Shown here: positions 12,752 through 20,190 of the stretch, one piece after another
Layout of the letters: every line of letters starts with the position of its first letter
How positions within the stretch are numbered: the stretch's first letter is position 1
DNA from: Ruminococcaceae bacterium UBA2656
GTDB taxonomy: Bacteria > Bacillota > Clostridia > Oscillospirales > Acutalibacteraceae
Length of the DNA: 26,784 nucleotides
NCBI GenBank assembly: GCA_002359465.1
Contig: DENA01000003.1
Coordinates: 1 to 26,784, forward strand
Direction: 5' to 3'
The notes under the pieces: model-generated
What the model was told of the DNA's origin: nothing
Databases searched by the model: none
Seen by the model: the letters and a program-made list of their open reading frames with translations, nothing else
Translations under genes and position numbers: made by a program

Positions 12752-14416
12752 TTATCCCAGTATGCCAAGCGCATATCCGGCGACGCCGACAAACATCAGA
12801 CCGAAAATGATATAGGTGGGCTTTACCTTCTTTTTCAGCAGCCAGTAAACAAAGAAGGTCAGCGCGAGCGGCAAAAGGTTTGGCATGATGGCATTTAGCT
12901 GGTCCTGTATGGTTGTCGTGACGGTCTTGCCGCTGACAACAAAGGAATACAGCTGAACGGGGATATTGATCGTAGTCCAGCGCGCGACCAGACCGCCGAT
13001 GACGGTGTAGGCAAGGACCGAAATGGCCTTGACGAACTTTTGCTCTCCGCCATGGAACATGGAGATGAAGCTGGTTCCCTGTTTATAAGGAAGAATCAGT
13101 CCGTAATATCTTACGAATACTCTGATAATGTTAAAGGCCAAAAAGAAAAAGATTGGTCCCATCAGATTGCCCTGAGAGGCAATTCCGGCGGCGATTGCCG
13201 CAAACATCGGTCTTAAAATTCCCCAGAATACGGAATCGCCGATTCCCGCGAAGGGGCCCATCAGAGCCACCTTTGTGCTCGTAATTGCTTCTTCGGTAAT
13301 GCCGGAACCATGAACCATGGATTCCTCCATCGCTGCGTTAACACCCAGAACAGGGGAGGCCATGATGGGGTTTGTGTTGAAATATTCCATATGCCGTGTA
13401 AGTGCTGTGGACAGTTCTTCTTTCTCCGGATACAGCCTTTTTAAAATCGGTACCATGCAGTAGCAGTAGCAAAGGTTCTGGAATCTCTCATAGGTCCAGG
13501 AAACCTGATAGAACTGAGTGCGGAGAAACACCTTCATCAAATCGCTTTTCGTAAGCTTTTTGCCGTCATCCACGGCGCTTTCCGCCACCGGTGAAGCGGA
13601 TTGCGAAGCGTCTGAAATTGAGGCTTCGGGCGCGGCCGCGCCATCCCTGCTTCTTACTTTTCTGCCGCCGGCGTTTGCCGCGGATTTATCAAGGAACAGG
13701 TAATAAATCACGGCGAAGCAAATTCCTACAATGGATAGAGCAATTAAAGTCATATCATGGGAGAAGGTCATGATCAGAAAGCCGATAAAGAAAAACGGTA
13801 AAATATCCTTACGGTTAATCTGTTTTAAAACCATTGCGTAGCCCACGACGACCAGAAAACCGGCGGTAACCTGCAAACCGCCGGTAATAACCTTTGGTAT
13901 GCCGTTAAACATATTCTGCGCAAAAGACGCACTTGCAAAACATGCGACCAGCGCTGTCGGCAGCGCGACCCTGAGCGCGCTGGGGACCGCCGTCAGCCAA
14001 TGGGCAAAGCCGATGCCCCGGGTATTTCCTTCTCTTGCGAACTTGTCTCCCAAATGAACAATCGCGACTTCAATTGTGCTGAGCTGAACAATCTGCAGAA
14101 GCTGGCCCGCAACCGCAACAGGGATGGCAATCCCAACCGCGACACCGACATTGACATGACCGAGAATAGCCAAAACGGCGGCGACGGTACCTGCAAGGGC
14201 AGGGTCCGGGGGAGAGGCGGCTCCCACTGTCATCCAGCCCAAGGCAATGAGCTCAACTGCCGCCCCTACCATGACACCGGTTGTTACGTCGCCAAGCGCG
14301 ATACCTACCAAAGTTGCCGATATGATCGGGTGGTGCGTCTGGAACTCTTCACTTGCCGCGCCTATGCCTGAAATCGAAGTTACGATAATTAGAAAAATAA
14401 ACTGCAAAGTTGTCAC
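12752..14416 (-). CDS. PTS mannose-family fused EIIC-EIID
   Basis: 554 residues from a GTG start at 14416 (AGGGGTG upstream). Residues 1-243 are a complete mannose-type EIIC (ISGIGAASEEFQTHHPIISATLVGIALGD, GAAVELIALGWMTVGAASPPDP). Residues 244-287 are a hydrophilic Ala/Ser-rich linker. Residues 288-554 are a complete EIID (LTKSDLMKVFLRTQFYQ, SWTYERFQNL, MEYFNTNPIMASPVLGV, GPFAGIGDSVFWG). The two subunits form the membrane channel for sugar uptake and are usually separate proteins (ManY and ManZ); a single chain is unusual. No stop or frameshift is seen in the linker. It is preceded 13 bases upstream by EIIB. Confidence 0.9.
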   Translation of the reverse strand: MTTLQFIFLIIVTSISGIGAASEEFQTHHPIISATLVGIALGDVTTGVMVGAAVELIALGWMTVGAASPPDPALAGTVAAVLAILGHVNVGVAVGIAIPVAVAGQLLQIVQLSTIEVAIVHLGDKFAREGNTRGIGFAHWLTAVPSALRVALPTALVACFASASFAQNMFNGIPKVITGGLQVTAGFLVVVGYAMVLKQINRKDILPFFFIGFLIMTFSHDMTLIALSIVGICFAVIYYLFLDKSAANAGGRKVRSRDGAAAPEASISDASQSASPVAESAVDDGKKLTKSDLMKVFLRTQFYQVSWTYERFQNLCYCYCMVPILKRLYPEKEELSTALTRHMEYFNTNPIMASPVLGVNAAMEESMVHGSGITEEAITSTKVALMGPFAGIGDSVFWGILRPMFAAIAAGIASQGNLMGPIFFFLAFNIIRVFVRYYGLILPYKQGTSFISMFHGGEQKFVKAISVLAYTVIGGLVARWTTINIPVQLYSFVVSGKTVTTTIQDQLNAIMPNLLPLALTFFVYWLLKKKVKPTYIIFGLMFVGVAGYALGILG

Positions 14417-14429
14417 TTGTATTCACCCC

Positions 14430-14897
14430 TCAAATGATTTTTGTCAAATCCACGCTTTTGTCTGTGGGCAGCATTTTTGCCTCCAGCACCACGTTTTTAC
14501 CCGCAATTTCCCTGAATATTTCCATCTCCTTTTCGTCTGCGAAAACAGAAGTGCAGACCTGCCTGCGCTGCCCTTTACAGGACATTCCTCCGACATTTAC
14601 CCTGTTCAGTTTCCCCCCCTTGTTTATAAACTCCAAAATATCATATGGGTTGCCGAATATGATCATTAAATCCTCGTATTCACACTCTTCCTCATAAGTT
14701 CTGACCGCCTCATCGACATCCACAAACAGGATACTGATGTACTCCGGAACCGCCATACTCATCAGAGACTTTCTCATCTCATCGTTGCACACACTTTTGT
14801 CTACCACCATAATTTCTGTAATGCTTTCATTTGTGACCCAGCTTGTAACAACCTGTCCATGGATTAGCCGTTCATCCAGCCTAACGATTTTCAACAT
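14430..14897 (-). CDS. PTS mannose/sorbose-family EIIB
   Basis: 155 residues with GAGGGAG before the ATG. The signature RLDERLIHGQVVTSWV carries the phosphorylated His at residue 13. VGGMSCKGQRRQVCTSVFADEKE is the typical later segment of this family. It takes phosphate from EIIA and passes it to the sugar as it crosses EIIC-EIID. Its start overlaps the end of the EIIA gene by 17 bases, so translation is probably coupled. Confidence 0.92.
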   Translation of the reverse strand: MLKIVRLDERLIHGQVVTSWVTNESITEIMVVDKSVCNDEMRKSLMSMAVPEYISILFVDVDEAVRTYEEECEYEDLMIIFGNPYDILEFINKGGKLNRVNVGGMSCKGQRRQVCTSVFADEKEMEIFREIAGKNVVLEAKMLPTDKSVDLTKII

Positions 14898-15321
14898 TTC
14901 TTCTCCCTCTTTTCCTCGTTTGATTTGTTTTATTTAAACTTTGAGCAACATCAACGATTCCTTCCTTGCCGGCCTCCACCGCGATGCCGGATAGTTCTTC
15001 CAGACTTTTCGTTTCCAGTAAGGGAAGCACTTCAAGCAGCGCCGGCATATTGATGCCGGTAATCACATTGCATTTGTCCTTCGCAATCTGAAGGGAGCTT
15101 ACATTAAATGGGGTTCCTCCAAGAACATCAACCATCACCAAAAAGGAATCCGCATTTAAATCCTGCTCTGCCTGCTGAATATCCGCTTCCAGCTGATTTG
15201 TGCTTTCGCCTACCTCAAAGCAGATTGCCTTTACGTGCCCGTAATCACCCAGCAAAACTTTTGAAGACTCCAATGCCGCCTTTGCAAAGGGTCCGTGTGA
15301 AATCAACAATAATCCTGTCAT
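14881..15321 (-). CDS. PTS mannose-family EIIA
   Basis: 146 residues with AGGAGG before the ATG. LLISHGPFAKAALESSKVLLG places the phosphorylated His at residue 9, and VMVDVLGGTPFNVSSLQIA is the family's second motif. It accepts phosphate from HPr, here perhaps the dedicated HPr at the end of the operon. The C-terminal tail is basic (TRKRGRRNVENR) and probably results from the overlap with EIIB. Confidence 0.92.
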   Translation of the reverse strand: MTGLLLISHGPFAKAALESSKVLLGDYGHVKAICFEVGESTNQLEADIQQAEQDLNADSFLVMVDVLGGTPFNVSSLQIAKDKCNVITGINMPALLEVLPLLETKSLEELSGIAVEAGKEGIVDVAQSLNKTNQTRKRGRRNVENR

Positions 15322-15339
15322 ATTTTTGTCCTTCCTCCT

Positions 15340-15367
15340 AAAAAAATAGCAAATGGCAGGCCATTTG
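15340..15367 (-). terminator. Leaky terminator between deoC and the PTS genes
   Basis: Read on the minus strand, CAAATGG and CCATTTG form a seven-bp stem with a four-base loop (15350-15367), followed by CTA and seven T, just before the EIIA ribosome site. The stem is short, so it may reduce rather than stop transcription and set gntR-deoC apart from the transporter genes. Confidence 0.5.
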
Positions 15368-15445
15368 ACGCCTTTGTCTCATAGCTTACAATTTGCAATT
15401 TTAAACGCTGATATTTATTTTGAAAGTCTGAGCCTATGCAGGCAG

Positions 15446-16141
15446 TTATCGCTTTTTAATAAACTCACAATATTCCTGCATAATTTTAACGCCGGAACTG
15501 GTTCCTATTCTTTCGGCGCCGGCTTCCACCATTTTCATGGCTGCTTCCAAATCCCTGATACCGCCCGCGGCCTTTACTTTTATATGATCTCCGACAATGG
15601 ACTTCATCAGCATCACGTCAGCCACTGTTGCGCCGCCGGTCCCAAACCCCGTGGAAGTTTTTATAAAATCAGGCCGTACCTTCAGAGCCGTACGGCACAG
15701 AAAAACTTTTTCTTCCCGGGACAGATAGCAATTTTCAAAAATCACTTTTATGGTAACATAATTCTTTTTGCAGACTTCAACAATTTGTTTCATCTCATCT
15801 TCAATATAACTGTAATTACGGTTTTTCAGCTCCACAATGTTTATCACATAATCAATTTCATCAGCGCCGTTTTGAATTGCATTTTCTGTCTCAAATACTT
15901 TTGTTTCTATCGTTGTTTGCCCCAGAGGAAAGCTGATTGCCGCTCCAACGGAGACAGAGGTTCCCTCCAAATATTTTTTACAGGTTTTTACGGCGGAGCT
16001 GTTGATCGCAACCGTTTTAAAATGATTGTCCGCAGCCTCCTGACACAGCTTGCTGAAATCTTCCTCCTTCGCATAAGCTTTCAGCAAGGTATGGTCTATC
16101 ATGTTTGCCAGTTCTTTTTCAGTCATATTTGTGATGCTCAT
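15446..16141 (-). CDS. deoC: Deoxyribose-phosphate aldolase (DeoC family)
   Basis: 231 residues. The class I aldolase signature is complete: [16 protein letters not shown] at the start, [12 protein letters not shown] (catalytic Asp97), [17 protein letters not shown] (Schiff-base Lys161) and VKAAGGIR (Lys190), then [11 protein letters not shown]. The canonical reaction cleaves 2-deoxyribose 5-phosphate to glyceraldehyde 3-phosphate and acetaldehyde. Here it sits not with nucleoside genes but between a GntR regulator and an amino-sugar-type PTS, so the true substrate might be another sugar phosphate. It starts 20 bases after gntR ends. Confidence 0.9.
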   Translation of the reverse strand: MSITNMTEKELANMIDHTLLKAYAKEEDFSKLCQEAADNHFKTVAINSSAVKTCKKYLEGTSVSVGAAISFPLGQTTIETKVFETENAIQNGADEIDYVINIVELKNRNYSYIEDEMKQIVEVCKKNYVTIKVIFENCYLSREEKVFLCRTALKVRPDFIKTSTGFGTGGATVADVMLMKSIVGDHIKVKAAGGIRDLEAAMKMVEAGAERIGTSSGVKIMQEYCEFIKKR

Positions 16142-16161
16142 TTTTCTAAATCATCCTAACA

Positions 16162-16929
16162 TTATTTATAGCGTTTCAGTTCCACGATGAAGCGGTTCCT
16201 GTCACCGGTATATCTGGCAATGGAGTATTCCACAGGAATGTCATTTTCTGCGTAAGCTGTTGTTTTTACAAGGCAGACAGCCGCGTTCGACTTGATGTTC
16301 AACAGCTTTTTTTCATTTGCCTTGGCGATTACCGCCTCTATTTCTCTTTTTGCCCTGATAATTTTTGTGTCGTATTTTGTTTCAATAAGGGAGTATAAGG
16401 ATTGTTCGGACAGATCTTCCGTTAGCAGATCTTTGAATTTTTCATATGGCAGATACGTGTCTACAATAACCACAGGCTGGTCGTTGGCAAATCTGAGTCT
16501 GGATAAATGGATCAGTTCCTCCGAAGGATCAATGCTTAGTTTGCTGTTGATATTTTCCCTCCCTTCTTCTTTGTGGAATTTCAGTATTTTTGTAGAAGGC
16601 TTCATGCCTTTTTTAATCATTTCATTATTAAAGCTGTCCAGTTGCTGAAAAAAGTTCTCATCGACCTTCGGTGTGGATACAAAAGTCCCTTTTGCTCTTA
16701 CCCGGTACAGGTATCCTTCCGATACCAATTCACTGATCGCCTGGCGTACCGTAGAACGGCTGATTTCAAGTTCGGCCACCATGTCGATTTCATGCGGGAT
16801 TTGATCATCCACTTTTAACTCATGATCATTGATTTTTTTGAGCAACTGCTGTTTAAGCTGAAAATATAACGGTGTCGGAATACTCTTGTCAAGTTTAATT
16901 TCTTTTAGATTCAAAATAACATCCCCCAT
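16162..16929 (-). CDS. GntR-family regulator, HutC/UTRA type
   Basis: 255 residues from ATG 16929; AAGGAG lies a rather long 14 bases upstream, and a TTG six codons further in is an alternative start. The N-terminal winged helix reads PTPLYFQLKQQLLKKI, ISRSTVRQAISELVSEGYLYRVRAKGTFVS. From about residue 85 a UTRA ligand domain follows (STKILKFHKEEG, IHLSRLRFANDQPVVIVDTYLP, YSIARYTGDRNRFIVEL). Such regulators bind a phosphosugar and release DNA. It heads the PTS operon, and a paired repeat next to the promoter is its likely operator. It probably represses the operon until the imported sugar phosphate appears. Confidence 0.9.
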   Translation of the reverse strand: MGDVILNLKEIKLDKSIPTPLYFQLKQQLLKKINDHELKVDDQIPHEIDMVAELEISRSTVRQAISELVSEGYLYRVRAKGTFVSTPKVDENFFQQLDSFNNEMIKKGMKPSTKILKFHKEEGRENINSKLSIDPSEELIHLSRLRFANDQPVVIVDTYLPYEKFKDLLTEDLSEQSLYSLIETKYDTKIIRAKREIEAVIAKANEKKLLNIKSNAAVCLVKTTAYAENDIPVEYSIARYTGDRNRFIVELKRYK

Positions 16930-16996
16930 ATTTTTTAATCCTGCTCCTTGAATTATATAATACTTTAATCCAAATAACAACATTATAATATGAGTT

Positions 16997-17020
16997 TGTT
17001 CGTATGTAATAATGTTCGTA
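16997..17020. promoter_or_regulatory. Candidate GntR operator, paired TGTTCGTA repeats
   Basis: TGTTCGTA occurs at 16997-17004 and 17013-17020, 16 bases apart, so both lie on one DNA face. TATGT and ACATA also make an inverted repeat across the second copy. The pair lies just downstream of the -10 box of the gntR promoter, a repression position. Confidence 0.55.
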
Positions 17021-17034
17021 CATAAGATGGCTAT

Positions 17035-17063
17035 ATTATAACGCTGACTTTTGCAAAATGCAA
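17035..17063 (-). promoter_or_regulatory. Promoter of the gntR-PTS operon
   Basis: On the minus strand TTGCAT (17063-17058), 17 bases, TATAAT (17040-17035). This is a good sigma-A promoter with a perfect -10 box, about 106 bases before the gntR start codon. Confidence 0.7.
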
Positions 17064-17211
17064 TACATTTTATAGAATTTTATAAATTTTTTTGTTATCC
17101 TGTACGGATTGACCTCGTCCGGCATACCTTACATTCCTTTAGCTGACGGCACGAAAAGCTGATCCGTTATCGAAAGATGGAGACTGAAATTGAAACAAAG
17201 ATGTCCGGAAC

Positions 17212-17250
17212 AAAAAAGCGGCTGCCCTTACCGGCAGTCGCTCTTTTTGT
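17212..17250 (-). terminator. Terminator of the ABC/dehydrogenase operon
   Basis: AGCGGCTGCC (17217-17226) pairs with GGCAGTCGCT (17233-17242) with one G-T pair; on the minus strand it is followed by six T. T-rich sequence also follows on the plus strand. Confidence 0.8.
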
Positions 17251-17257
17251 TATGATC

Positions 17258-18286
17258 TCAATATTTTACTTCGACGGGGTTTCTCGTAGCTGCTGATTCC
17301 ATAATTGCCAGGATGGCAAGGGACGTGTTCGCGGCGTCATAGACCGACACCGGGAAATCCTCTCCGCTCAGGACGCAGTCGACAAAAGCGCGGATACTCT
17401 CGAACGCAAACCCTTTCGGCTTGCCGAAGATGGAATTCTGGACAATCACATCGGGGACAAAGGATTTTTCGTCCGTAAACTGCTGAATCATGTTATGATG
17501 GCTGGCATCAATGCTGATCATGCCCTTTGTGCCGAGGACGTTGAATTTGATGTCGTTGACGCATGGGTTGGCGTTGGGGGTAATCCATCCGTTTTCCATC
17601 TGGGCGATTCCGCCGCGCTTAAATTCGATGGTAGTCAGGTATTCATCCGTTGTGTCAACACCCATGTCCTTCAGTACGCCGTCCCTGCTGACGCAGTACA
17701 CGCGCGCCACTTCATCATTGAAGAACCACCGGAGCGTATCCAGACTGTGGCTGCCCAGAAACCAGAGAATGGAGGATTTTGCCGCCCAGGGCAGCAGGTC
17801 GGTAGCGACCCATTTCACGTCGTTCAGACGGGAATACGCGCTGTAGATTTCGCCCAGTTCCCCTTTTACAACGGCTTCGTGCGCGGCGTTGAAGGGCGGG
17901 CTCCAGCGATTGTGAAGGTCAACCATCGCGCGGACCTTGTTTTTCTCCACCGCTTCCAAAATCCTGAAAACGTCGTCCCGCGTTGTCGCGAGCGGTTTTT
18001 CAATCAGAATATGTTTTTTATGGTTGGCTGCCGAAACAGCGATATCGGTATGTGCAAAATCCGGCGTTACAATCGCGACCGCATCACAGCCGGACTCCTC
18101 AAACATTTTATTGTAGTCGCTGTAAACCTGATCAATACCGAGTTTGTCGGCAATTGTTTTTGCTTTGCCGGTGTTCAGGTCACAAATAGCGACGACTTCT
18201 GCAAAGGGGTGTTCTTTGTAAATTTTGGCGTGGTTTTCCCCCCAGATCCCGGCGCCAACAATTGCCATTTTCAGTTTTGTGTTCAA
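17258..18286 (-). CDS. Gfo/Idh/MocA-family NAD(P)-dependent sugar dehydrogenase
   Basis: 342 residues from TTG 18286, ten bases after AAGGA. The Rossmann start MAIVGAGIWGENHA (GxGxxG), the EKPLA motif at about 96-100 and the C-terminal alpha/beta domain with DLHNRWSPPFNAA and LWFLGSHSLDTLRWFF fit the family. These enzymes oxidise or reduce hydroxyls of sugars, inositols or sugar acids. As the last gene of a sugar ABC operon it probably performs the first step on the imported compound. The exact substrate cannot be assigned. Confidence 0.9.
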   Translation of the reverse strand: MNTKLKMAIVGAGIWGENHAKIYKEHPFAEVVAICDLNTGKAKTIADKLGIDQVYSDYNKMFEESGCDAVAIVTPDFAHTDIAVSAANHKKHILIEKPLATTRDDVFRILEAVEKNKVRAMVDLHNRWSPPFNAAHEAVVKGELGEIYSAYSRLNDVKWVATDLLPWAAKSSILWFLGSHSLDTLRWFFNDEVARVYCVSRDGVLKDMGVDTTDEYLTTIEFKRGGIAQMENGWITPNANPCVNDIKFNVLGTKGMISIDASHHNMIQQFTDEKSFVPDVIVQNSIFGKPKGFAFESIRAFVDCVLSGEDFPVSVYDAANTSLAILAIMESAATRNPVEVKY

Positions 18287-18329
18287 TTCATATCATTCCT
18301 TACACAATTTATTATGAATCATTATACCG

Positions 18330-19166
18330 TTAACCCTTTACCGCGCCGAAGGTCAATCCTCTGATCATGTGTTTCTGTACGCTGATCGCAAATATCAGGA
18401 CGGGCAGCACCGCAAGAACGCCGGTCGCGGCCATTTCGCCCCATTTGACTCCGGAAACCGAAAGGTACATCATCACGGATGTCGGCACGGTTTTCGCATT
18501 GATGCTTGTTAAGAAGTTAGCAAATATAAATTCATTCCACGAGTTGATAATACAGAAGATTGCTGTGGCGACCATGCCCGGCAGCACCAGGGGCAGGATA
18601 ATTTTATACAGTGTTTTCATTTTGGTACAGCCGTCCACAAAAGCCGCCTCTTCAAGTTCCTTCGGCAGATCCTCAATAAATCCGCGCATCATCCAGATGG
18701 TAAATGGAATGTTGAAGGTTGTGTAGCAGATAACCAGAACCAGCCGGGTGTCAAGGAGCTTGAACATCATCGCCATCAGAAAGTAGGGGATGACGACCGC
18801 CATGGCCGGCAAAAATTTCTGGCTGAGCGCAAAAAATGCGTCGTCTTCTCTTCTTGCCCAGTTGTACCGCGCAAATCCGTAGGCGGCAAAGCTGCCGAGG
18901 GCAAGCGAAATCAGGGTGGTGCAGACCGAGACAATAATGCTGTTATAGAAATAGTTAAAAATATTGTTGGATTGGATAATGGTCCGATAGTTGTCAAGCG
19001 TGGGCTGAATCCACAAATTGCCGGGGCTGAAAATGTCGGCTTTGTTCCGCAGGCTGACCAGAATCATCCATAGAAAAGGAAAAATAACAAAAAAGCAAAT
19101 GCCGATAATCACGATTCCCTTTAGAAGTTTCAGAACGATTTTTTTGAATTTCTTATGGCTTTTCAT
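18330..19166 (-). CDS. Sugar ABC transporter permease, MalG-type (CUT1)
   Basis: About 278 residues. ATG 19166 is preceded at seven bases by AGAGG; a GTG at 19172, overlapping the previous stop by four bases, would add two residues. Six membrane helices are apparent. The EAA loop reads EEAAFVDGCTKMKTLYKIILPLVLPG, the contact site for the ATPase. The N-terminal FPFLWMILVSLRNKADIF and the late NSWNEFIFANFL are typical of MalG/LacG-type subunits. It pairs with the upstream MalF-type permease. Confidence 0.92.
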   Translation of the reverse strand: MKSHKKFKKIVLKLLKGIVIIGICFFVIFPFLWMILVSLRNKADIFSPGNLWIQPTLDNYRTIIQSNNIFNYFYNSIIVSVCTTLISLALGSFAAYGFARYNWARREDDAFFALSQKFLPAMAVVIPYFLMAMMFKLLDTRLVLVICYTTFNIPFTIWMMRGFIEDLPKELEEAAFVDGCTKMKTLYKIILPLVLPGMVATAIFCIINSWNEFIFANFLTSINAKTVPTSVMMYLSVSGVKWGEMAATGVLAVLPVLIFAISVQKHMIRGLTFGAVKG

Positions 19167-19168
19167 GC

Positions 19169-20095
19169 TCACACCTCTTTCCGCTGTAATTTGATCAGAT
19201 ATCTGCTGACGATGGTTACCAGCACCAGAAGTACCAGCGAGATGGCGGCAGCCCTTCCGATCAAGCCGTTCTGCGCGTTGGCCATGCGGTAAATGTGCAG
19301 ACTGAGAAATTCCGTTACGTTGCCGGGGCCGCCCTGGGTCAGAACATAGGCTGTGTCGAAAAGCTTCAGAGAGTCAATCGCACGGAACAGAACCGCCAGA
19401 CAAATGAGCTTGCGCATCATGGGAACGGTAATATATCTGAAGACCTGAAGCGAGCTTGCTCCGTCCATATAAGCTGATTCGTAAGGTTCGTCGGGCATGG
19501 ATCTCAGCCCCGCATAGATAATCAGGGTCACAAAGGGGGTGTACTGCCACAAGTCGACAATCAGCACCGACCAAAAAGCCATACTGCTGGACAGCCATGT
19601 GACTTTTACATGGAACAGCAGCTGCATATAATAGTTGATAATTCCATATTCCGCGTTGAACATCAGTTTCCACATCTGGGCCGCTATGGAAGGGGTCATT
19701 GCGAGCGGGATAATCAGAATCCCGATGACAATTGATTTCAGTTTGAATTCTGAGGAGTTTAAAAGCATGGCGACTAAAAAGCCTACGGTCATTTCAATGG
19801 CGGTCGCCAGCACCATAAACAAAATACTGATGTAAATTGAATTCCAGAAAACCGGGTCGGCACCGGAAAACAGCCGGATAAAATTATTGAGACCGACAAA
19901 TTTCGCCCTGCTGAAGTCCCAGCCAAGCTGATAATTGGTAAGGCTGATTACAAACAGAAACAAAGTAGGCACAATGGATAAAAGGAACATGACCACCATG
20001 GCGGGCGCGATGAATTTCGTTTGCGGATTTCGTTTTAAATAGGATTGAAAGGGATTTTCGTTTTGAGGTTTGCTTCTCTGTGATTTCGATAACAA
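19169..20095 (-). CDS. Sugar ABC transporter permease, MalF-type (CUT1)
   Basis: 308 residues from TTG 20095, seven bases after GGAGG. There are six membrane helices, with the periplasmic-side segment YQLGWDFSRAKFVGLNNFIRLF typical of MalF-type subunits, the EAA loop YESAYMDGASSLQVFRYITVPMM, and TQGGPGNVTEFLSLHIYR near the end. No ATP-binding subunit is encoded nearby; CUT1 systems in Firmicutes often share one MsmK-type ATPase encoded elsewhere. Confidence 0.92.
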   Translation of the reverse strand: MLSKSQRSKPQNENPFQSYLKRNPQTKFIAPAMVVMFLLSIVPTLFLFVISLTNYQLGWDFSRAKFVGLNNFIRLFSGADPVFWNSIYISILFMVLATAIEMTVGFLVAMLLNSSEFKLKSIVIGILIIPLAMTPSIAAQMWKLMFNAEYGIINYYMQLLFHVKVTWLSSSMAFWSVLIVDLWQYTPFVTLIIYAGLRSMPDEPYESAYMDGASSLQVFRYITVPMMRKLICLAVLFRAIDSLKLFDTAYVLTQGGPGNVTEFLSLHIYRMANAQNGLIGRAAAISLVLLVLVTIVSRYLIKLQRKEV

Positions 20096-20117
20096 TGAAT
20101 TGCCTCCATTCTTTTAA

Positions 20118-20152
20118 ATGTCCTATGCCTGCCGGAAGCGGGCATAGGACAT
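20118..20152 (-). terminator. Intercistronic hairpin between binding-protein and permease genes
   Basis: ATGTCCTATGCC (20118-20129) pairs with GGCATAGGACAT (20141-20152) over 12 bp. On the minus strand it is followed by TTTAAAAG. Hairpins at this place commonly let the binding protein be made in excess over the membrane subunits, by partial termination or by protecting the upstream mRNA. Confidence 0.7.
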
Positions 20153-20190
20153 CGAAATCCAAACAATCAGCGCACGGTCAGACAGCAGGA

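Larger units (their letters stand above)
16930..17257. other. Intergenic region upstream of gntR
   Basis: 328 bases holding the gntR leader, operator and promoter (16997-17063) and, at the right end, the terminator of the leftward dehydrogenase/ABC unit (17212-17250). Nothing coding is seen between about 17064 and 17211. Confidence 0.6.

Noticed and set aside
15353..16159. Plus-strand open frame of 268 codons
   Set aside because: It is a shadow of deoC; the minus strand carries all catalytic residues.
17495..18364. Plus-strand open frame of 289 codons
   Set aside because: It is antisense to the Gfo/Idh/MocA gene, with no start signals and no recognisable domain.
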